Assembly (NCBI GenBank): GCA_017591395.1
Contig: WEDG01012402.1
Coordinates: 35,644-99,643 of the forward strand
DNA length: 64,000 bases
From: Schistocephalus solidus
Lineage: Eukaryota; Platyhelminthes; Cestoda; Diphyllobothriidea; Diphyllobothriidae
Reading direction: 5' to 3'
Below, piece by piece: positions 12,801-23,715 of the stretch. Below the pieces are notes generated by a model that was not told the origin of the DNA, did no database searches, and was given only the letters and a program-made list of their open reading frames with translations. Position numbers and translations under genes: made by a program. How positions within the stretch are numbered: the stretch's first letter is position 1; every line of letters starts with the position of its first letter.

Positions 12801-15800
12801 GTGATGCATCCAACTGCAGTGCTATTACTGTTAACTTTTATTCTTCTAGCGAACCATCTTCGAAGTGCAACTCACCGTTACATGGCTGAATGGCTGGGGT
12901 GCACAATCAATGCCCTGGGTTGGCTTGTCATTCTTATACTGGCGGGCTTTGTGACTCATGGAGATGTCGGCATAGGAGGAGACAACTTCGTCAGCTTAAC
13001 ATTTTCCTCCGTGTTTGTCATGGTGAGCAGAAGTTGAGGGCATAACAATCCACACGCGGATATTAATGATCACTTGTCAATCTTAATGGCTAATAACAGA
13101 TGAAAGAGCTGGAAACTCAGAAATTTCTGGCCTTCAGAAACTTAGATTTTTCTGCATGGAATGGGTGATTAGCGCCTTGAAAACAATAGGTCTACTTAGA
13201 ATGCATAAGCCCGGTGTCGCTTATTGTGAACAAATGAGTATAATTCATGCACGAGCATTTAACCCTTCCTTTTGGAAGTTAATTGTTTGGGAAATTGGGT
13301 TTTTTATTTGTATTCAACACCAGTACGGTCAAATAGAAGTATTTAATCGTATTTCAGAAAGTAATCCTAAAAACGAAAAAAATTCCTTTAGGCCAACGCA
13401 AAAGCAGGTGCATTTAACTCTTTAAAATTGATGTTAAAGTTCATTATCCTCGGGCGAGGATGGTGTCGAAAATATATTTGTGCCACGGCTGTTATCGAAG
13501 GCATTGATAGTGGAGCTGACTTTCTCGTGGGTGGCTGCCTGACGACGTGTCCATGTACGGAAAATGAACTCAGCGCTTAGGGATGTCGGAGGCAACATAT
13601 CCAGACTCTCGCGCCGGCTGCTGTGCAGTAATGTGACAGGTTAAACCGCTGTGGAATGCTTTCCATTGAGTAGAGAATGTGTTTTAAACTTCGGATAGGA
13701 ACTGCTGCTGGCGCTGCTGTCTAAACTTCCGTATCTTCGTCTGGGTAATTTTTGAGAAGAAAAATGGGCGCTGGGCAAAGGCAAAGATAGTTTCCTCTCC
13801 TAAGTCATTTGAGGCCCATCGCTCGGAAACGATACAGAAATATTCATCGCATTCCTATCATCAGTATAGATATGCTAACTCCGGTCAAATGTAACTTTAC
13901 ATATTCGTGGTCTCAATCGGCTTTAGAGGATTGGTAAAGCTCGAGCTGGATGCCCACTGATAGCTTGAGTGCGCACAATAAACGGGTGAAGGAAATTTTG
14001 TGTCCTACGTTTTGCTGCTATATATAATTATTTCCAAAAGTTTAAGCATCAATTCATGGAACGTACCAAGGTATTTACTTTTTCGTATGTTGGTGGAGAC
14101 AATGGCAGAAATTTTGATGGTTTTCCTAAAAATGGCAACAGTGTAAGTGCTCACTAGGACAATCGAAAAAAGGTAACTATTTTTGGATTAGAGTTGGTTT
14201 ATTTGGCAGAATGATCTTCTTTATCATGTTGTAAAAAGACGAAGATATATTTATGCCCCATCGTCCATGTTAGACCCCAAGGTTCTGATTCACTTTATTT
14301 GAGACAGGGCTTATTGTTTGCGTGCCAGTAATTCAGCTGCTGCTGTCAGCGACAATATCGATGCCTACTGACGTCGTTCAGTGCCCCGCTGCTTCCCAGA
14401 GAGGGGTTATGGACGCACTAACCTCACAGTCTGGCCATCTGCATCATGACACTTCAACCGTCGATTCCGACTAGGTTCACCATATGCCTCACAGCATGAT
14501 GGCGCAGGGACGGTGACAGGCGCGTGAATCAGATTAAAGTGATATCAGACTTGGGCTGCATCCACCGCAATCTCTCCTCCTCTCCCACCTGGGCCGGGTG
14601 CCATGAACAAGTTGGGAAGACCGGAGGTGGAGAGGGCACAGGTAGCTGGCGTGGTGGGAACCCACACCTAGGCGTGCCACCACACACACATGTGTGCGGC
14701 AATTGTTATAGATGCGCATCCGCAATAACGCCTGCCGAGGCCTGATTTAACCCGCAACTTGGTCCAGCGCCAACTGCAGCATACAGGCGCCTCCGCACTC
14801 AAGCGGTCTCAACTACTAATGCACCGCTAGACCAAATTTTCGGCGTCTAAGCCGTGGGTATACTTCGAGCGCTACAGTCGACAAGTCACATCTCTGGTTG
14901 CAAAGAAAAGATAGAAAGCACCAGAAATAGGGAATTTATCGGGCAGAGGGCCCCGAGTAGCTGTCCCGGGTAGCAGAGGCCACTGACAAGGTCAACGCTA
15001 ATGTTGGTTTTTTTAGGCTTAGTTCAAGTATTGGTCGATCGGTGTGTGTGTGTGTGCCCCCTAAACGGGCCACGCTGTAGATGCGCTGGACCAACACGGG
15101 GGCCACATCAGGGCACGGCAGGCGTTATTCGGGTTGCGCTCCCATAACAAATGCCGAACATGTGGGTGTGGTGGCACGCCTAGGGGCGGCTTGACTTGGG
15201 GACCCGGCCGCGCCAGCCACCTGCGTCCTCTCCCGCCTCCGGTCTTCTTGACTCTGTCTTGACACCGGGCTCAGGTGGGGGGAGGAGGAGAGTGCGGTAG
15301 ATGCAGCGCAAGTCTACTATCACTTTAAAACTAAATCACGCGCAAGTCACCGTCCATGCTCCACTTTCCCATGGAGCATACGGTGGACATCGTCGGACTA
15401 CGACGGTCGAACTGTCGTGTGTGTGTTTGCGCCCCCTAAACGGGCCACGTGGTAGATGCGTTGGACCAAAACAGGGGCCATATTAGGGCACGGCAGGCGT
15501 TATTCGGGTTGCGCTTTCATAACAAATGCCGAACATAGAGGTGTGGTGGCACGCCTAGGGGCGGCTAGGACTTAGGGTACCCAGCCTCCAGTCTTCCTGA
15601 CTCTGTCTTGACACCGGGCTCAGGTGGGGGAGGAGGAGAGAGTGCGGTAGATGCAGCGCAAGTCTACTATCACTTTAAACTAAATCACGCGCAAGTCACC
15701 GTCCCTGCTCCACTTTCCCATGGAGCATACAGTGGACATCGTCGGACTACGACGGTCGAACTGTCGTCGTGTGTGTGTGTGTGTGTGCCCCCTGAACGGG

Positions 15801-18800
15801 CCACGTGGTAGATACGTTGGACCAACACGGGGGCCACATTAGAGGCACGGCAGGCGTTATTCGGGTTGCGCTCCCATAACAAATGCCGAACATGGAGGTG
15901 TGGTGGCACGCCTTGGGGCGGCTAGGGCTTAGGGAACCCAGCCGCGCCAGCCACCTGCGTCCTCTCCCCGCCTCCGGTCTTCTTGACTCTGTAAACAATC
16001 TGACGCGCTTGAAACTATCACGGTGCGCTAAAAGCCGTGGCTTGGAAGGTTGCCAACTGACGGGATAACTCGGACCGCGTGGCCAATGTGTGTTTTTGTG
16101 TAGAGTGGCTGACTGGCGGACTGAGAGTCAGGTTGCAATGGCTCCTTCTTAATGTGGCCTTTATGGCACTCTTACTCCTGGGATCCGGAGCCAGGTGTGG
16201 TGGCACGCCCAGGGCGTCTCAGCGCGCCAGCCACCTGCGTCCTCTCCCACTCGGTCTTCTGACTCTGTCTTGACACCGGGCTCAGGTGGGGAGGAGAAGA
16301 GTGCGGTAGCTGTAGCGCAAGGCTACTATCACTTAAAACTAATTCACGCGCAAGTCACCGTCCCTGCACCACCTGGTGTGGAGCATACGGTGGACGTCGT
16401 CGAAATCGACGGTCGAACTGCCAGGTGTGTGTGTGTGTGTGCTGTGCCACAAAAATGGGCCGCATGGTAGATACGCTGAACCAACACGGGGGGCCAAATC
16501 AGGGTTCTACAAGGGTTATTATTTGCAATGAGGTCCCATAAAAATGCCGAACATGGCCACGCGTAGATGCTGGCTTATGCCGCTTCCCGCCCACTCCGTA
16601 GGATATTATTTATCTACGCCTGACCCCACGTCCCGTATTCTTGACTCTGTCTTGACAGCGGGCACAGAGGGCTAAGGGAAGAGAGAGTACGGTAGATGCG
16701 ATACAAGTCTTCTATCACATAAAACTTATTTGCGCACAAGCCACCGTTCCTGCATCGCCCTTCTGTGGAGCATACGGTGAGCATCGTCGGACTTCGACGG
16801 TCGAGCTGACGTGTGTGCATTGTTTTGCCCGAGGCGTAGCCAGTTAAAGTGGCGCATGCGCGGTTGCAACGGGGTAAGTGCGCGTATGCGAGGGTAGGCC
16901 AGACTTTGCGGTCAGGGCGTCCGTACTCGCTGGCTGGGAAGGTGAATAACCTTGACGCAGCAGTCATCAAAATAGTGGCTACGCCTTGTTACCCCCAAAG
17001 TCTGTAAAAAACCAAGTTCGTCTACTACTGGTTGCAAACAACCGGGTCTGCGTCAGCATAATAAGAAGGGGATGAACATAGTTTGTTTTAAGCATGTCTA
17101 TACTAAACGTGATTGTCTATTTTTCCAGTGCCTGGTCGATATCCTGTACTACACCTACCTGAAGCCGACCATGATTCTCTACTACCATCGACTTTACCTT
17201 GTGTTGGTTCATAAAAAGACGCTGGAGAATGCAGCAGTTGAACAGCTCACATCACCTCTTCTCAGCTGCATGTATAAAATGGATACCGACACAGCAGCAA
17301 AGGAAGTGGTAAGTGTACCAGAGGGCCTGGGGCCCTTTAAATCGAAAGTGCAAAGGTTTTCGGTCATGAGTAAAGCTCCGTATTACCTTCACAGCACTCA
17401 AAGATAGCCTTGATGTCCAAAAGCCCGTTTGGTGTGGCTGAATTATATGGCCGCCCAACCAAAAAATAAGGAAGTCAACTTACAATGCGGGAACAGTGGA
17501 GCCTTTTTATCGAAACAAATGACTACAAAAGCTTCAAAAGAAGCGTATGTAGTCGTACAAAGTACAACATGAAAGAGGTAAAAATGCAATTCAACCATGT
17601 CTACATAGTTAACATAAATAGGTACTCATGGCAAATAAAGTCCTTTAGGCGGCTATGCAAGTCGTCTTTACCGCCCGATTCTCGTATCCTCCCTTGGTAT
17701 GATTTCTTCTATGTTCACTGTTGACAATGGGTGAGTTGGAGCCCAGATAAATGATTGTGTTCCACGATACGAGACTTAAGCTAAGGAAGACGGAGGCCTC
17801 GGATTCGGTTTTTATTCAGCTTATTTGGAGAGACTGATAGGCAACACCCATTAAAACCCAATTGTTAACATGCTGACGTGTCATGTACATCTGTGTACGT
17901 ACGCTTACCAATGTAGACTATGCTAATAGCATTCTCAAAATATAAGTAGCATTGTTTTTACAAATAATTCGTGTCTGGAGTTGACATGGTATTACTTGGT
18001 GTTAAGATCGTCGAGGGAAAACAAGGGACACATATTATTTATCCAAGAGTTTCTTGAAAAGGTGTAGGGACGTTGCCTCCACGAATAATTGCGGGAGATC
18101 ATTCCACTGTTTTTCTACCTGTTGCGTGAAGAACTCAGAGCGGAGGTTTAGCCTGTACATTTTCATGCGCAGCTTCATTTATGTTCCACGAAGATGAGGC
18201 GAGAGATGTCACTGAAACATGTCTTCAAAGTGCAACCCTTGCTCAAGGCCGTGTATTATCTTGTAAACTAAGATGACATCACCCCGTTGCTGCCTGTAAC
18301 ACAGGGGAATATATTTTGGCATTCTTCTCTCTCTGAGGGGTAGTTTATACCGCTTACTAGCTTTGTTGCATGACGTTGCACATTCTCGATATATATTTTT
18401 CCTTTTTTGAGCCATGGCCGCCAAGCCTTTAAGCCATATTCTAGGTGTAGTCGATCGAAGGTGCCTTAGACTTTACCAAAGAGTTCTTTATCAAAAGTTA
18501 CAAACGTCCTTTTGGTAGCCTGCATTACTCGCATGGCGGTGTTTGCAGCCTTGACACTGCAATGATGGTTTTAGATTGATTTGTATCCAAACACCGAGGT
18601 CTTTCTGTCAAGATTCAATGGGAATTTGAGTGTCGTTCAGGTAATATGCTCTCACGTTGTCAGTTGGTAGATAATTAGTTGAACGCCGGTGGAGGACGCA
18701 CACTTTTGCATATTGAAATCTAGGAGCCATTTCCCGGACCATGTTTGCAGCCTGCGTAGATCATTTTGTAGAGCATTCTGATCGCTGGGGTGTTTAACCC

Positions 18801-20469
18801 CTTGCCACAGCTTAACTTGATCGGCAAACATGATCTTACCGCAGTTCAGTTTCTGAAGTCTGTCATTTACATAAAGGATGAAAAGTAGAGGACCCACAAC
18901 GAAGCCTTTAGGGATGCCACTAACCACGTTTACCAGTCTGATTTATCCTCTCCGATAAAGACGCGCTCTATTCGACCAATCAGAAATGACTTTATCAAGT
19001 TCAGAAGATTCCCCTGATGCCAAGAACGCTCAGTTTATGTAAAGGCGTTGATGGGGCATGCTGTCAAAGGCTACGCGGAAATCGAGCTACTTCGAAACCG
19101 CCTTCTAAAGCACTGGTACAGACTTCGAACAAAGTCAGTAGGTTTGAAAGGTAGGAGCACCCTCTTCTAAAACCATGCTAAAAATTCTGTTAGACGTCAT
19201 TTTCTTCACAAAATGTTTTGTATAGCACCCTTTACAAGGACTTTCATTGGTTTGCAGGAAAGGCAAGTCAAGTTTATAGGCATAAATCTGTTTGCTGCTA
19301 CCTTGATACCTCTTTTATATAAGGGAACTATGTTGGCTGTCTGCCTACGCGAAGGAAAGCTCCCTATTCTCAACGACAGCTTGAATAGAGATGCAAGAGG
19401 CATTGCTCGCTCTGCCGATAATTCTTTATGTATCGGCCCAGGGATCCCACCCGGATCAGGAGACTTGTCTGGCTTGATATGATTGCGAACCCGTCTGACT
19501 TCGTCGACTGAATAAGCTACGGTTCCAATGACAGCCGTATCTTCACCCACTGCATGTTGTGGATTGTCATCAGATGATTCCACCATAAACGACAGTCATA
19601 AAACTTGGATAGTAGTTGGACTTTCTGCGGTCCTTCTGTTAATATGTCCCCGAGGCTATCGTTTAGACTCCAAACTTCGTCACGGTGCTTCCACCAACTA
19701 CGGATGTATCCATAACACTCTTTAGGGCATATTGTGGCTTCTGCTGTCAGTTGATGATCGAAGGTAGTTATAGCAATCCGTATTTGCTTACGGCGTTCAT
19801 TTATGTTCTCTTTATATATGGAAAATGACATGGGATCTTGAAAGGTAAGACATTTCTCCACCGTCTCCGTTTCTTTTACATTCTCCTTTTAATCATCGGC
19901 ATTATGGTATTCAAACGTGAAAGATCAATCTGTTTAATAGGTTTGGAACCTTACCAAGTGGTTCAACAGATAAATTGTTCTGCGTTCATGACTTTTCTCT
20001 CAAAACAATCATTAGAGTTCCTTTAGCCTACTAGTGAGTTGACATTCACACCTCGTTATAGCTTCCGTTTATAGTCTCTCAAATTAAAAAAAAATAATTG
20101 TTAGCTGCGTTATAAACGAGTTGTTTTATTTAACAGAGCTACAGTGATACTTAACTTAAGCCATTCCTCAAACTTAATTGCGCGGTCATTTGTCAGTTGG
20201 AATATTACCAAAAGTAACTTTAACCTACTTTCCTCCTTCAACAGAGGAGTAGAACTTCAACGAGGACATCCTCGACCGCCACAAGCTCAAGTTTGAACAC
20301 AACATCAGACTCGGACTATTCTACATCGCGTGATTCCTCCAAAAAGGTAAGCACAAATGTACTTCGATTAGTTAGATTTCGAACGTGTTCATGGTTTACA
20401 TATAATTATTTCCCTCTTCACTTTCAGAGCAAAGACGCGGATAGCGAGTCGGAAAAAATCGAAAAGTAA
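722..20469 (+). CDS. Multi-pass membrane protein gene, 3' part (8 exons; gene-level entry)
   Basis: Eight exons on the + strand join without a frame break: 722-855, 8351-8462, 10222-10357, 10456-10567, 12773-13022, 17129-17308, 20245-20346 and 20428-20469 (TAA at 20467). Junction phases agree (2, 0, 1, 2, 0, 0, 0) and the introns are GT-AG. The product visible here is about 355 residues. It has roughly six or seven hydrophobic segments, short loops with Cys, and a final Ser/Thr then acidic/Lys cytoplasmic-type tail (about 47 residues). Exon 722 starts with an acceptor, so the 5' end lies upstream of the window. Introns reach 7.5 kb and are loaded with repeats. I do not recognise the family; it could be a receptor-like or transporter-like protein, and no catalytic motif is visible. 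The assignment as one gene rests on phase matching and hydrophobicity, not on homology. Confidence 0.7.
856..1639. other. Intron sequence, nothing recognised
   Basis: This is the start of the 7.5-kb first intron of the membrane-protein gene. The short frames here (for example at 1361-1558) have no recognisable protein features. The 3' end runs into the Penelope-like relic. Confidence 0.4.
1640..2200 (+). mobile_element. Penelope-like element relic (reverse transcriptase palm/thumb)
   Basis: Read across three frames, this stretch gives a decayed reverse transcriptase of Penelope type. First comes a MAPLI..VEERVIP block at 1648-1700. Next is WHRYVGDTF at 1725-1751, the position of the catalytic YVDD box, here mutated to YVGD. 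The downstream block is LPFSDV followed by TTVYSKVTDATKLL, corresponding to the usual LPFLD and VYRKPT motifs (about 1849-1960). Stops (for example after the ISIL at about 1824) and frame changes make it non-functional. It lies in the first intron of the membrane-protein gene, in the same orientation. Confidence 0.7.
2262..2560 (+). mobile_element. tRNA-derived SINE
   Basis: The head carries RNA polymerase III internal promoter boxes: an A-box-like GTGGCTCAGTGGTTAGAGC from 2268 and a B box GGTTCGATCC at 2313-2322. The spacing is like a tRNA gene. The acceptor and T stems do not pair properly, so this is not a working tRNA. The body runs on without tRNA structure to about 2560; the 3' end is estimated. 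Confidence 0.7.
2561..6794. other. Intron sequence, low-complexity AT-rich, no gene supported
   Basis: This is the continuation of the large first intron. Around 4155-4390 there is a degenerate run of CCCTAA/CCTTAACC-like words. The longest open frame is 137 codons on the - strand (3297-3710). It has no start context, splice context or family resemblance, and I do not call it. Confidence 0.4.
6795..7030 (-). repeat. R1 interspersed repeat, decayed copy
   Basis: Read on the - strand it carries the R1 landmarks in order: a CCTCCGGTCTTCTTGACTCTG block, a ..CCCAGGT.. block and a GCGCAAGTCAC block. These are the same words as in the 14.4-16.8 kb cluster. The copy is diverged and inverted relative to the main cluster. 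Confidence 0.5.
7031..8350. other. Intron sequence, nothing recognised
   Basis: This AT-rich intron DNA ends at the TTTGTTTCAG acceptor of the exon at 8351. The short frames here are not supported. Confidence 0.4.
8351..8462 (+). CDS. Membrane-protein gene, internal exon
   Basis: The acceptor is TTTTTGTTTCAG and the donor is AAG|GTAAGC. The exon starts in phase 2 and ends in phase 0, which fits both neighbours. It encodes about 37 residues with a hydrophobic stretch (FSLILLFSDLGFAY) followed by a short Cys-containing loop (NGCNEFRNCK) that may form an extracellular disulfide. Confidence 0.65.
8463..10221. other. Intron, nothing recognised
   Basis: This 1.76-kb AT-rich intron has no coding or repeat structure that I can support. 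Confidence 0.4.
10222..10357 (+). CDS. Membrane-protein gene, internal exon
   Basis: The exon follows a CGAATTGCAG acceptor and ends at a GTAAGC donor at 10358. It reads 45 codons in phase 0 and ends in phase 1. The product is KIGPSMLTWRFFNMLTHF then NYTLAVVLAKRTQQ and NLTIGSL. It is amphipathic to hydrophobic and has two N-x-T sequons. The following intron is only about 98 bp. Confidence 0.65.
10456..10567 (+). CDS. Membrane-protein gene, internal exon with ambiguous acceptor
   Basis: The best-looking acceptor (TTTTTCAG, exon from 10445) would put the open frame out of phase with the preceding exon. AG dinucleotides at 10454-10455 and 10457-10458 restore phase, giving an exon start at 10456 or 10459. 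The exon encodes VTGPNFIAPFFFAALVG followed by TKVADVVLRTYYG and includes a hydrophobic segment. The donor is GG|GTAAGG at 10568, phase 2. Confidence 0.6.
10568..12772. other. Intron, nothing recognised
   Basis: This 2.2-kb intron shows some moderately GC-richer patches (about 10.9-11.3 kb) that may be old repeats. No element class can be named. Confidence 0.4.
12773..13022 (+). CDS. Membrane-protein gene, largest exon (three TM-like segments)
   Basis: The acceptor is CACCTATTTTAG and the donor is ATG|GTGAGC. The exon starts with one base of a split Gly codon and ends in phase 0. It encodes 83 residues: a Cys-Met-Pro lead, hydrophobic HPTAVLLLLTFILLANHL, a short basic loop (RSATHRYMAEW), hydrophobic INALGWLVILILAGF, a Gly/Asp-rich loop and hydrophobic SLTFSSVFVM. 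This exon gives the strongest support for a polytopic membrane protein. Confidence 0.7.
13023..14394. other. Intron, nothing recognised
   Basis: This is intron DNA between the largest exon and the R1 repeat cluster. A + frame at 13156-13425 (89 codons) has no family features or splice context. Confidence 0.4.
14395..14740 (-). repeat. R1 interspersed repeat, inverted copy
   Basis: On the - strand this carries the same ordered landmarks as the + copies at 15-16.8 kb: a GCAGGCGTTATT block, GTGGTGGCACGCCTAGG, CCTCCGGTCTTC, a CCAGGTGGGAG-type block and CGCCTGTCACCGTCCCTGC. It therefore faces the tandem copies head to head. It has no protein-coding capacity; it is a short non-autonomous repeat of unknown class. 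Confidence 0.65.
15030..16090 (+). repeat. R1 repeat, three tandem copies (about 360-380 bp period)
   Basis: Three successive copies begin near a (GT)n tract and a CCCCCT(A/G)AACGGGCCACG block at about 15055, 15432 and 15788. Each continues through GGCAGGCGTTATTCGGGTTG, GTGGTGGCACGCC, the GTCTTC(T/C)TGACTCTG block and GTCACCGTCC. The copies are much more similar to each other than to R1 copies elsewhere, so they arose by local tandem duplication. Several short open frames across it are chance by-products. Confidence 0.75.
16190..16820 (+). repeat. R1 repeat, further copies of the cluster
   Basis: Two more copies, with landmarks at 16250-16440 and 16490-16815, follow a short spacer. The second contains AAAAATGCCGAACATGGCCACG. 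It is the closest in this cluster to the R1 copies embedded in the Ig-gene cassettes at 48.5, 53.8 and 60.1 kb. Confidence 0.7.
17129..17308 (+). CDS. Membrane-protein gene, internal exon (last TM and cytoplasmic start)
   Basis: The acceptor is ATTTTTCCAG and the donor is GTG|GTAAGT; the exon is phase 0 at both ends (60 codons). It starts CLVDILYYTYLKPTMILYYH, continuing the hydrophobic end of the previous exon. It then turns basic and polar (VHKKTLENAAVEQL, CMYKMDTDTAAKEV), consistent with entry into a C-terminal cytoplasmic domain. Confidence 0.65.
18000..19890 (-). mobile_element. CR1/Jockey-type LINE relic (reverse transcriptase)
   Basis: Four degraded frames on the - strand line up in the normal order of a non-LTR reverse transcriptase. 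The pre-RT region is about 19517-19861. The fingers (19206-19586) contain KSPDPGGIPG, where KSPGPDGIP is expected, and KRGIK. The palm (18652-18927) has SGIPKGFVVGPLLFILYVND and FADQVKLW in place of FADD. The thumb and C-terminus (18209-18424, then 18030-18200) contain RRMPKYIPLCYRQQRGDVIL and WNDLP. The catalytic Asp pair is altered and frames are broken, so it is dead. It sits antisense in the last large intron of the membrane-protein gene. Confidence 0.8.
20245..20346 (+). CDS. Membrane-protein gene, Ser/Thr-rich tail exon
   Basis: The acceptor is CCTTCAACAG and the donor is AAG|GTAAGC; the exon is phase 0 at both ends (34 codons). The frame continuous with the previous exon reads RSRTSTRTSSTATSSS, then LNTTSDSDYSTSRDSSKK, a low-complexity Ser/Thr tail rich in possible phosphorylation sites. 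The other two frames have stops, which supports this choice. Confidence 0.6.
20428..20469 (+). CDS. Membrane-protein gene, terminal coding exon
   Basis: The acceptor is CTTCACTTTCAG. The exon reads SKDADSESEKIEK and then TAA at 20467-20469. The short acidic/Lys ending continues the Ser-rich tail. Transcription probably ends beyond the AATAAA at 20712. Confidence 0.6.
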   Translation, partial: SKDADSESEKIEK

Positions 20470-20711
20470 TTAAAGCAAAAGCGGAAGTCGTTTCGCTTGT
20501 GATTTGAAGCAGTAAGCAAGAAGATATGGATCGGACGGGGTAACTGCTTTGACGTGGATAATGCTCTTCGGAATTTAACGTCTAGTTTCAGTATCGTGGT
20601 CATTGAATTACGTGTTTAACTACCGTATACCGTTGGTCTTGCTAACACTTCCTGTCAGAGCCATCTGAGTCGTTATCCTGTCTGTTTTAGTGTTATATTG
20701 TTTTAAAGTAA

Positions 20712-20717
20712 AATAAA
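20712..20717 (+). terminator. Poly(A) signal candidate
   Basis: An AATAAA hexamer lies 243 bases downstream of the stop codon at 20467-20469, in the right place for the membrane-protein transcript. No cleavage site can be proved from sequence. Confidence 0.5.
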
Positions 20718-23500
20718 GAACACAAGTTAAGCGAAGAATGTTTTGAAAACCTTGCTGTTATATTTCGCCCAATTTTCATTATCTCATTCTTGAGTGTTTT
20801 GATCCTCTACGCATTTGTTTACAGGCTCCCCAACAATTTTTCTCGAATCGATGTACTTTTGGGTTGGAACAGGGGCCTTATTCGAAGCAGCAGAGCACAA
20901 ATAAGGAGACGCACCGATTGTCTGAATGGTTCCCAATTGTAGCTATAATGTTATAGTCTGTGTTATATGTCCCGCATGTAGGATGGACCTTGATAAATTT
21001 TATTTTCACAAAAGCTACGAATCGATGATATCCTCTTTTGGTAATGAGGACAAATAAAGAAGTTTTCGTATTTTTGCAATAACTAAAATTAGCTATCGGA
21101 AACAGAGAACACTAATTTATTAAGCTTATGGGTTTTGATTTCCTTGTGCTTTTTCATGCTTAAGTTTTTTTACCCTTACATTTAAAACGAGGATATAAAG
21201 ACAAAATAATTAATTTATTTGCCATTCCCGACAGGCATCATGACCAAATAACCCAAAGAATCTAATCCGGTTTTGCTTAACAGCCTGCTTGCATACTAAG
21301 AAGGTTTGTTTATTATTTCGGTCTCCATTTAGCATTTTTATCTAAGGTTATAAGTAATTTTTAGGCTAGGCTCTAAGACCCAAGTGTTTAGTTGGATCCG
21401 ATAATTTTACACCGGCTTCTAAAATGTTGAAATTAATCCATCATAAATTCTGTTTAAGTGACTAAATCCATCTTCGTGGGCTATAAACATAATTCTGAAT
21501 TAATCAGGAACGTGCAAAAAGTGGCAATTTATAGCGTTACAATATTGACAATGACAGCTTAGATTTTGGTGCCCATGGAACTGGTAGGTCGTCTGCCGAT
21601 AGAGAGGAATTTCAGGTTATCTGAATATCACCCAAAAGTCAGCAACGGTAGGCAATAGTGTGATTTAATCCTTCTATTTCTTACCAACCATAAATTATCG
21701 TTACCCTTTTCATAGGTAGTACACAGTACCGAATATTAAAGAAATCAAACAAATGATCTAACTTCATGCAGGCATGGTTAGCATCTTCTTAATATCACCA
21801 GACGGGAACGCATATATACCCTGCTATCAATAAATAAAATGCTCGCCCAATAGAAGTTCAGGAATCTAAAATGGAGTCAACCATGTTAGATCCCGTAACA
21901 GAGGGGTCCCTTAAACGATTAGTGTCGCTAATCTTCCAACAACACGGCTCAAACTTTCATGCGAGAAATGTTAAAAAAACCCTAGCAAGGATTATTTAGC
22001 AGCATTGACATCGGTCTGGATCTTTAATAGGGAGAAGAAAAGAGTTTAGACTTAATAGATGAGCGTAGAGATTGGTCAAAGTATGCGTGGTACGATGTGT
22101 TGAATTCACAAATAAAATCAATCTTGATCCGGCTGATCAAGTACATAATGGAAACTTCAGCGAAATAGAGATGCGCTCTTATAGGGCCTTCGTTTTTAGC
22201 GCTGAGATTTGGGACTCACATTACAGGGAAATGACCCTGAGGCGATTTTGCTGTGACCATAATACTTCAGGCAAACTAACTGCTGAATCTAAAAGCCTCA
22301 ACTTTGGTGTACATACACCGGAAATCTCCCGTAATCGTCACTTCATATTCTCTGTAAACTGTATATACTTGTTAGTCCGCACGGCTCTCAGATAAACTGG
22401 TATGTAAGTTTTCACGACTTTGTGTTGAGAAACAAACGCCTGTTATTTTATTTACCATGAAGATTTTTTCAGTCAAAATATTTGCCTTCAGCTTTAAGTC
22501 TTTTTCTGAAACTCCACCCAGCCTTTTCGAAACACTACCTGAGTTTTATTTAAGGAAGTTGAATGCGTTAAACGATACCTTTTTCAAGTAATGGACTCCG
22601 AAGACTGAGATCTGTGCTACTGCTGTTTCATCGTTTACCCAATGCTTGCGCATTCGCTCCTAACCACATTCAAATTATTTGTAAAGGGGCTGTGCTGGAG
22701 AATATTTTGGTTAGAAGTAATTTGATGTTCGCAACCAATAGGATACTGGAATAGCAACCAATCCCGCAATGCTGGGAACCTTGGGTTAAATTGCCGTCAT
22801 GGTGAATATTTTTGCGTCTTAATCTCAATAGTTACTGTAACCTTAACCCGAAATTTCCTGTTAAAATAATAGACGATACTCTCTGATGGCGTCAGAATAT
22901 TTCGGCCTAGCTCTTGCTAATGGAATGGAGAATTTTTTTCATATGAATGTGTGAAGGCAGAGCCATATTGAAATGTTTGCACAGAAAAAGATTATGCTAC
23001 TTTGTAGTAATTAAGGCTGTTAATTTCCCGGACATTTGCGCCCTTTTAAAAATACATTTAATAATTTGAATTAAATGTTTCTTTCGATTTGGTTCCTACC
23101 GCATTTTGATGGGCCACGAGGGCAGAAGTTTCGCAGATTACAGGTGGAGTAGGTGGAGAGCTGGGGTTGCTTTTGAGCCAATTGTTTCTGAAAATTATGA
23201 CAAGAGCACTCTATTTTCTTCGATATGCATTCCGCAAGCTTGTTTACCGCCTCACACGCGATAGAGCACCTGTTTTTCGTAGAATTATAGACACTCAAAG
23301 CCATAACACCATCGTCAAGCGCTCCCACATTCATAAGGCTTTTGAGCATTAGTGAACTGGGCGAGCTGCCCACCAACGGTGAGACTACATGTAGCAGCTT
23401 GGTAGCCAACGCTCCTAATGTACGTTCATAAAAGTAAGATTTAAGAACCAGAGGACTTTGGGATAAGTTTCTGCAGCGGTATTAGGCTAATTCACCTTTA
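20718..23500. other. Intergenic AT-rich DNA, nothing recognised
   Basis: There are only short chance frames, including one of 107 codons at 22072-22395 and one of 112 codons at 23071-23409 (- strand). Neither shows domains or splice structure. Confidence 0.4.
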
Positions 23501-23504
23501 ACAA

Positions 23505-23715
23505 TCCCGTCCCGTTTCCTTTACTGTATTGCTTCTTTTACCAGGACGACCAAACAACTCTGCATGTGAACTCCCACGTCACTTGCGTGCTACACAGTCA
23601 GGTCGTTGGACAGTTTGCATATTATCTATATCCAAAGTTTGGTTTATCTTAATGCTCTTCTTGTGTAGGATGCTTAAGATATCGTTTTTTAATCCATGAG
23701 AACAGTATTATCTAC
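23505..23715 (+). repeat. 5' LTR (recognisable part)
   Basis: It aligns along its length with 26215-26425 with few gaps, and I judge identity to be about three quarters. LTR outer edges and target-site duplications could not be fixed. Confidence 0.65.
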
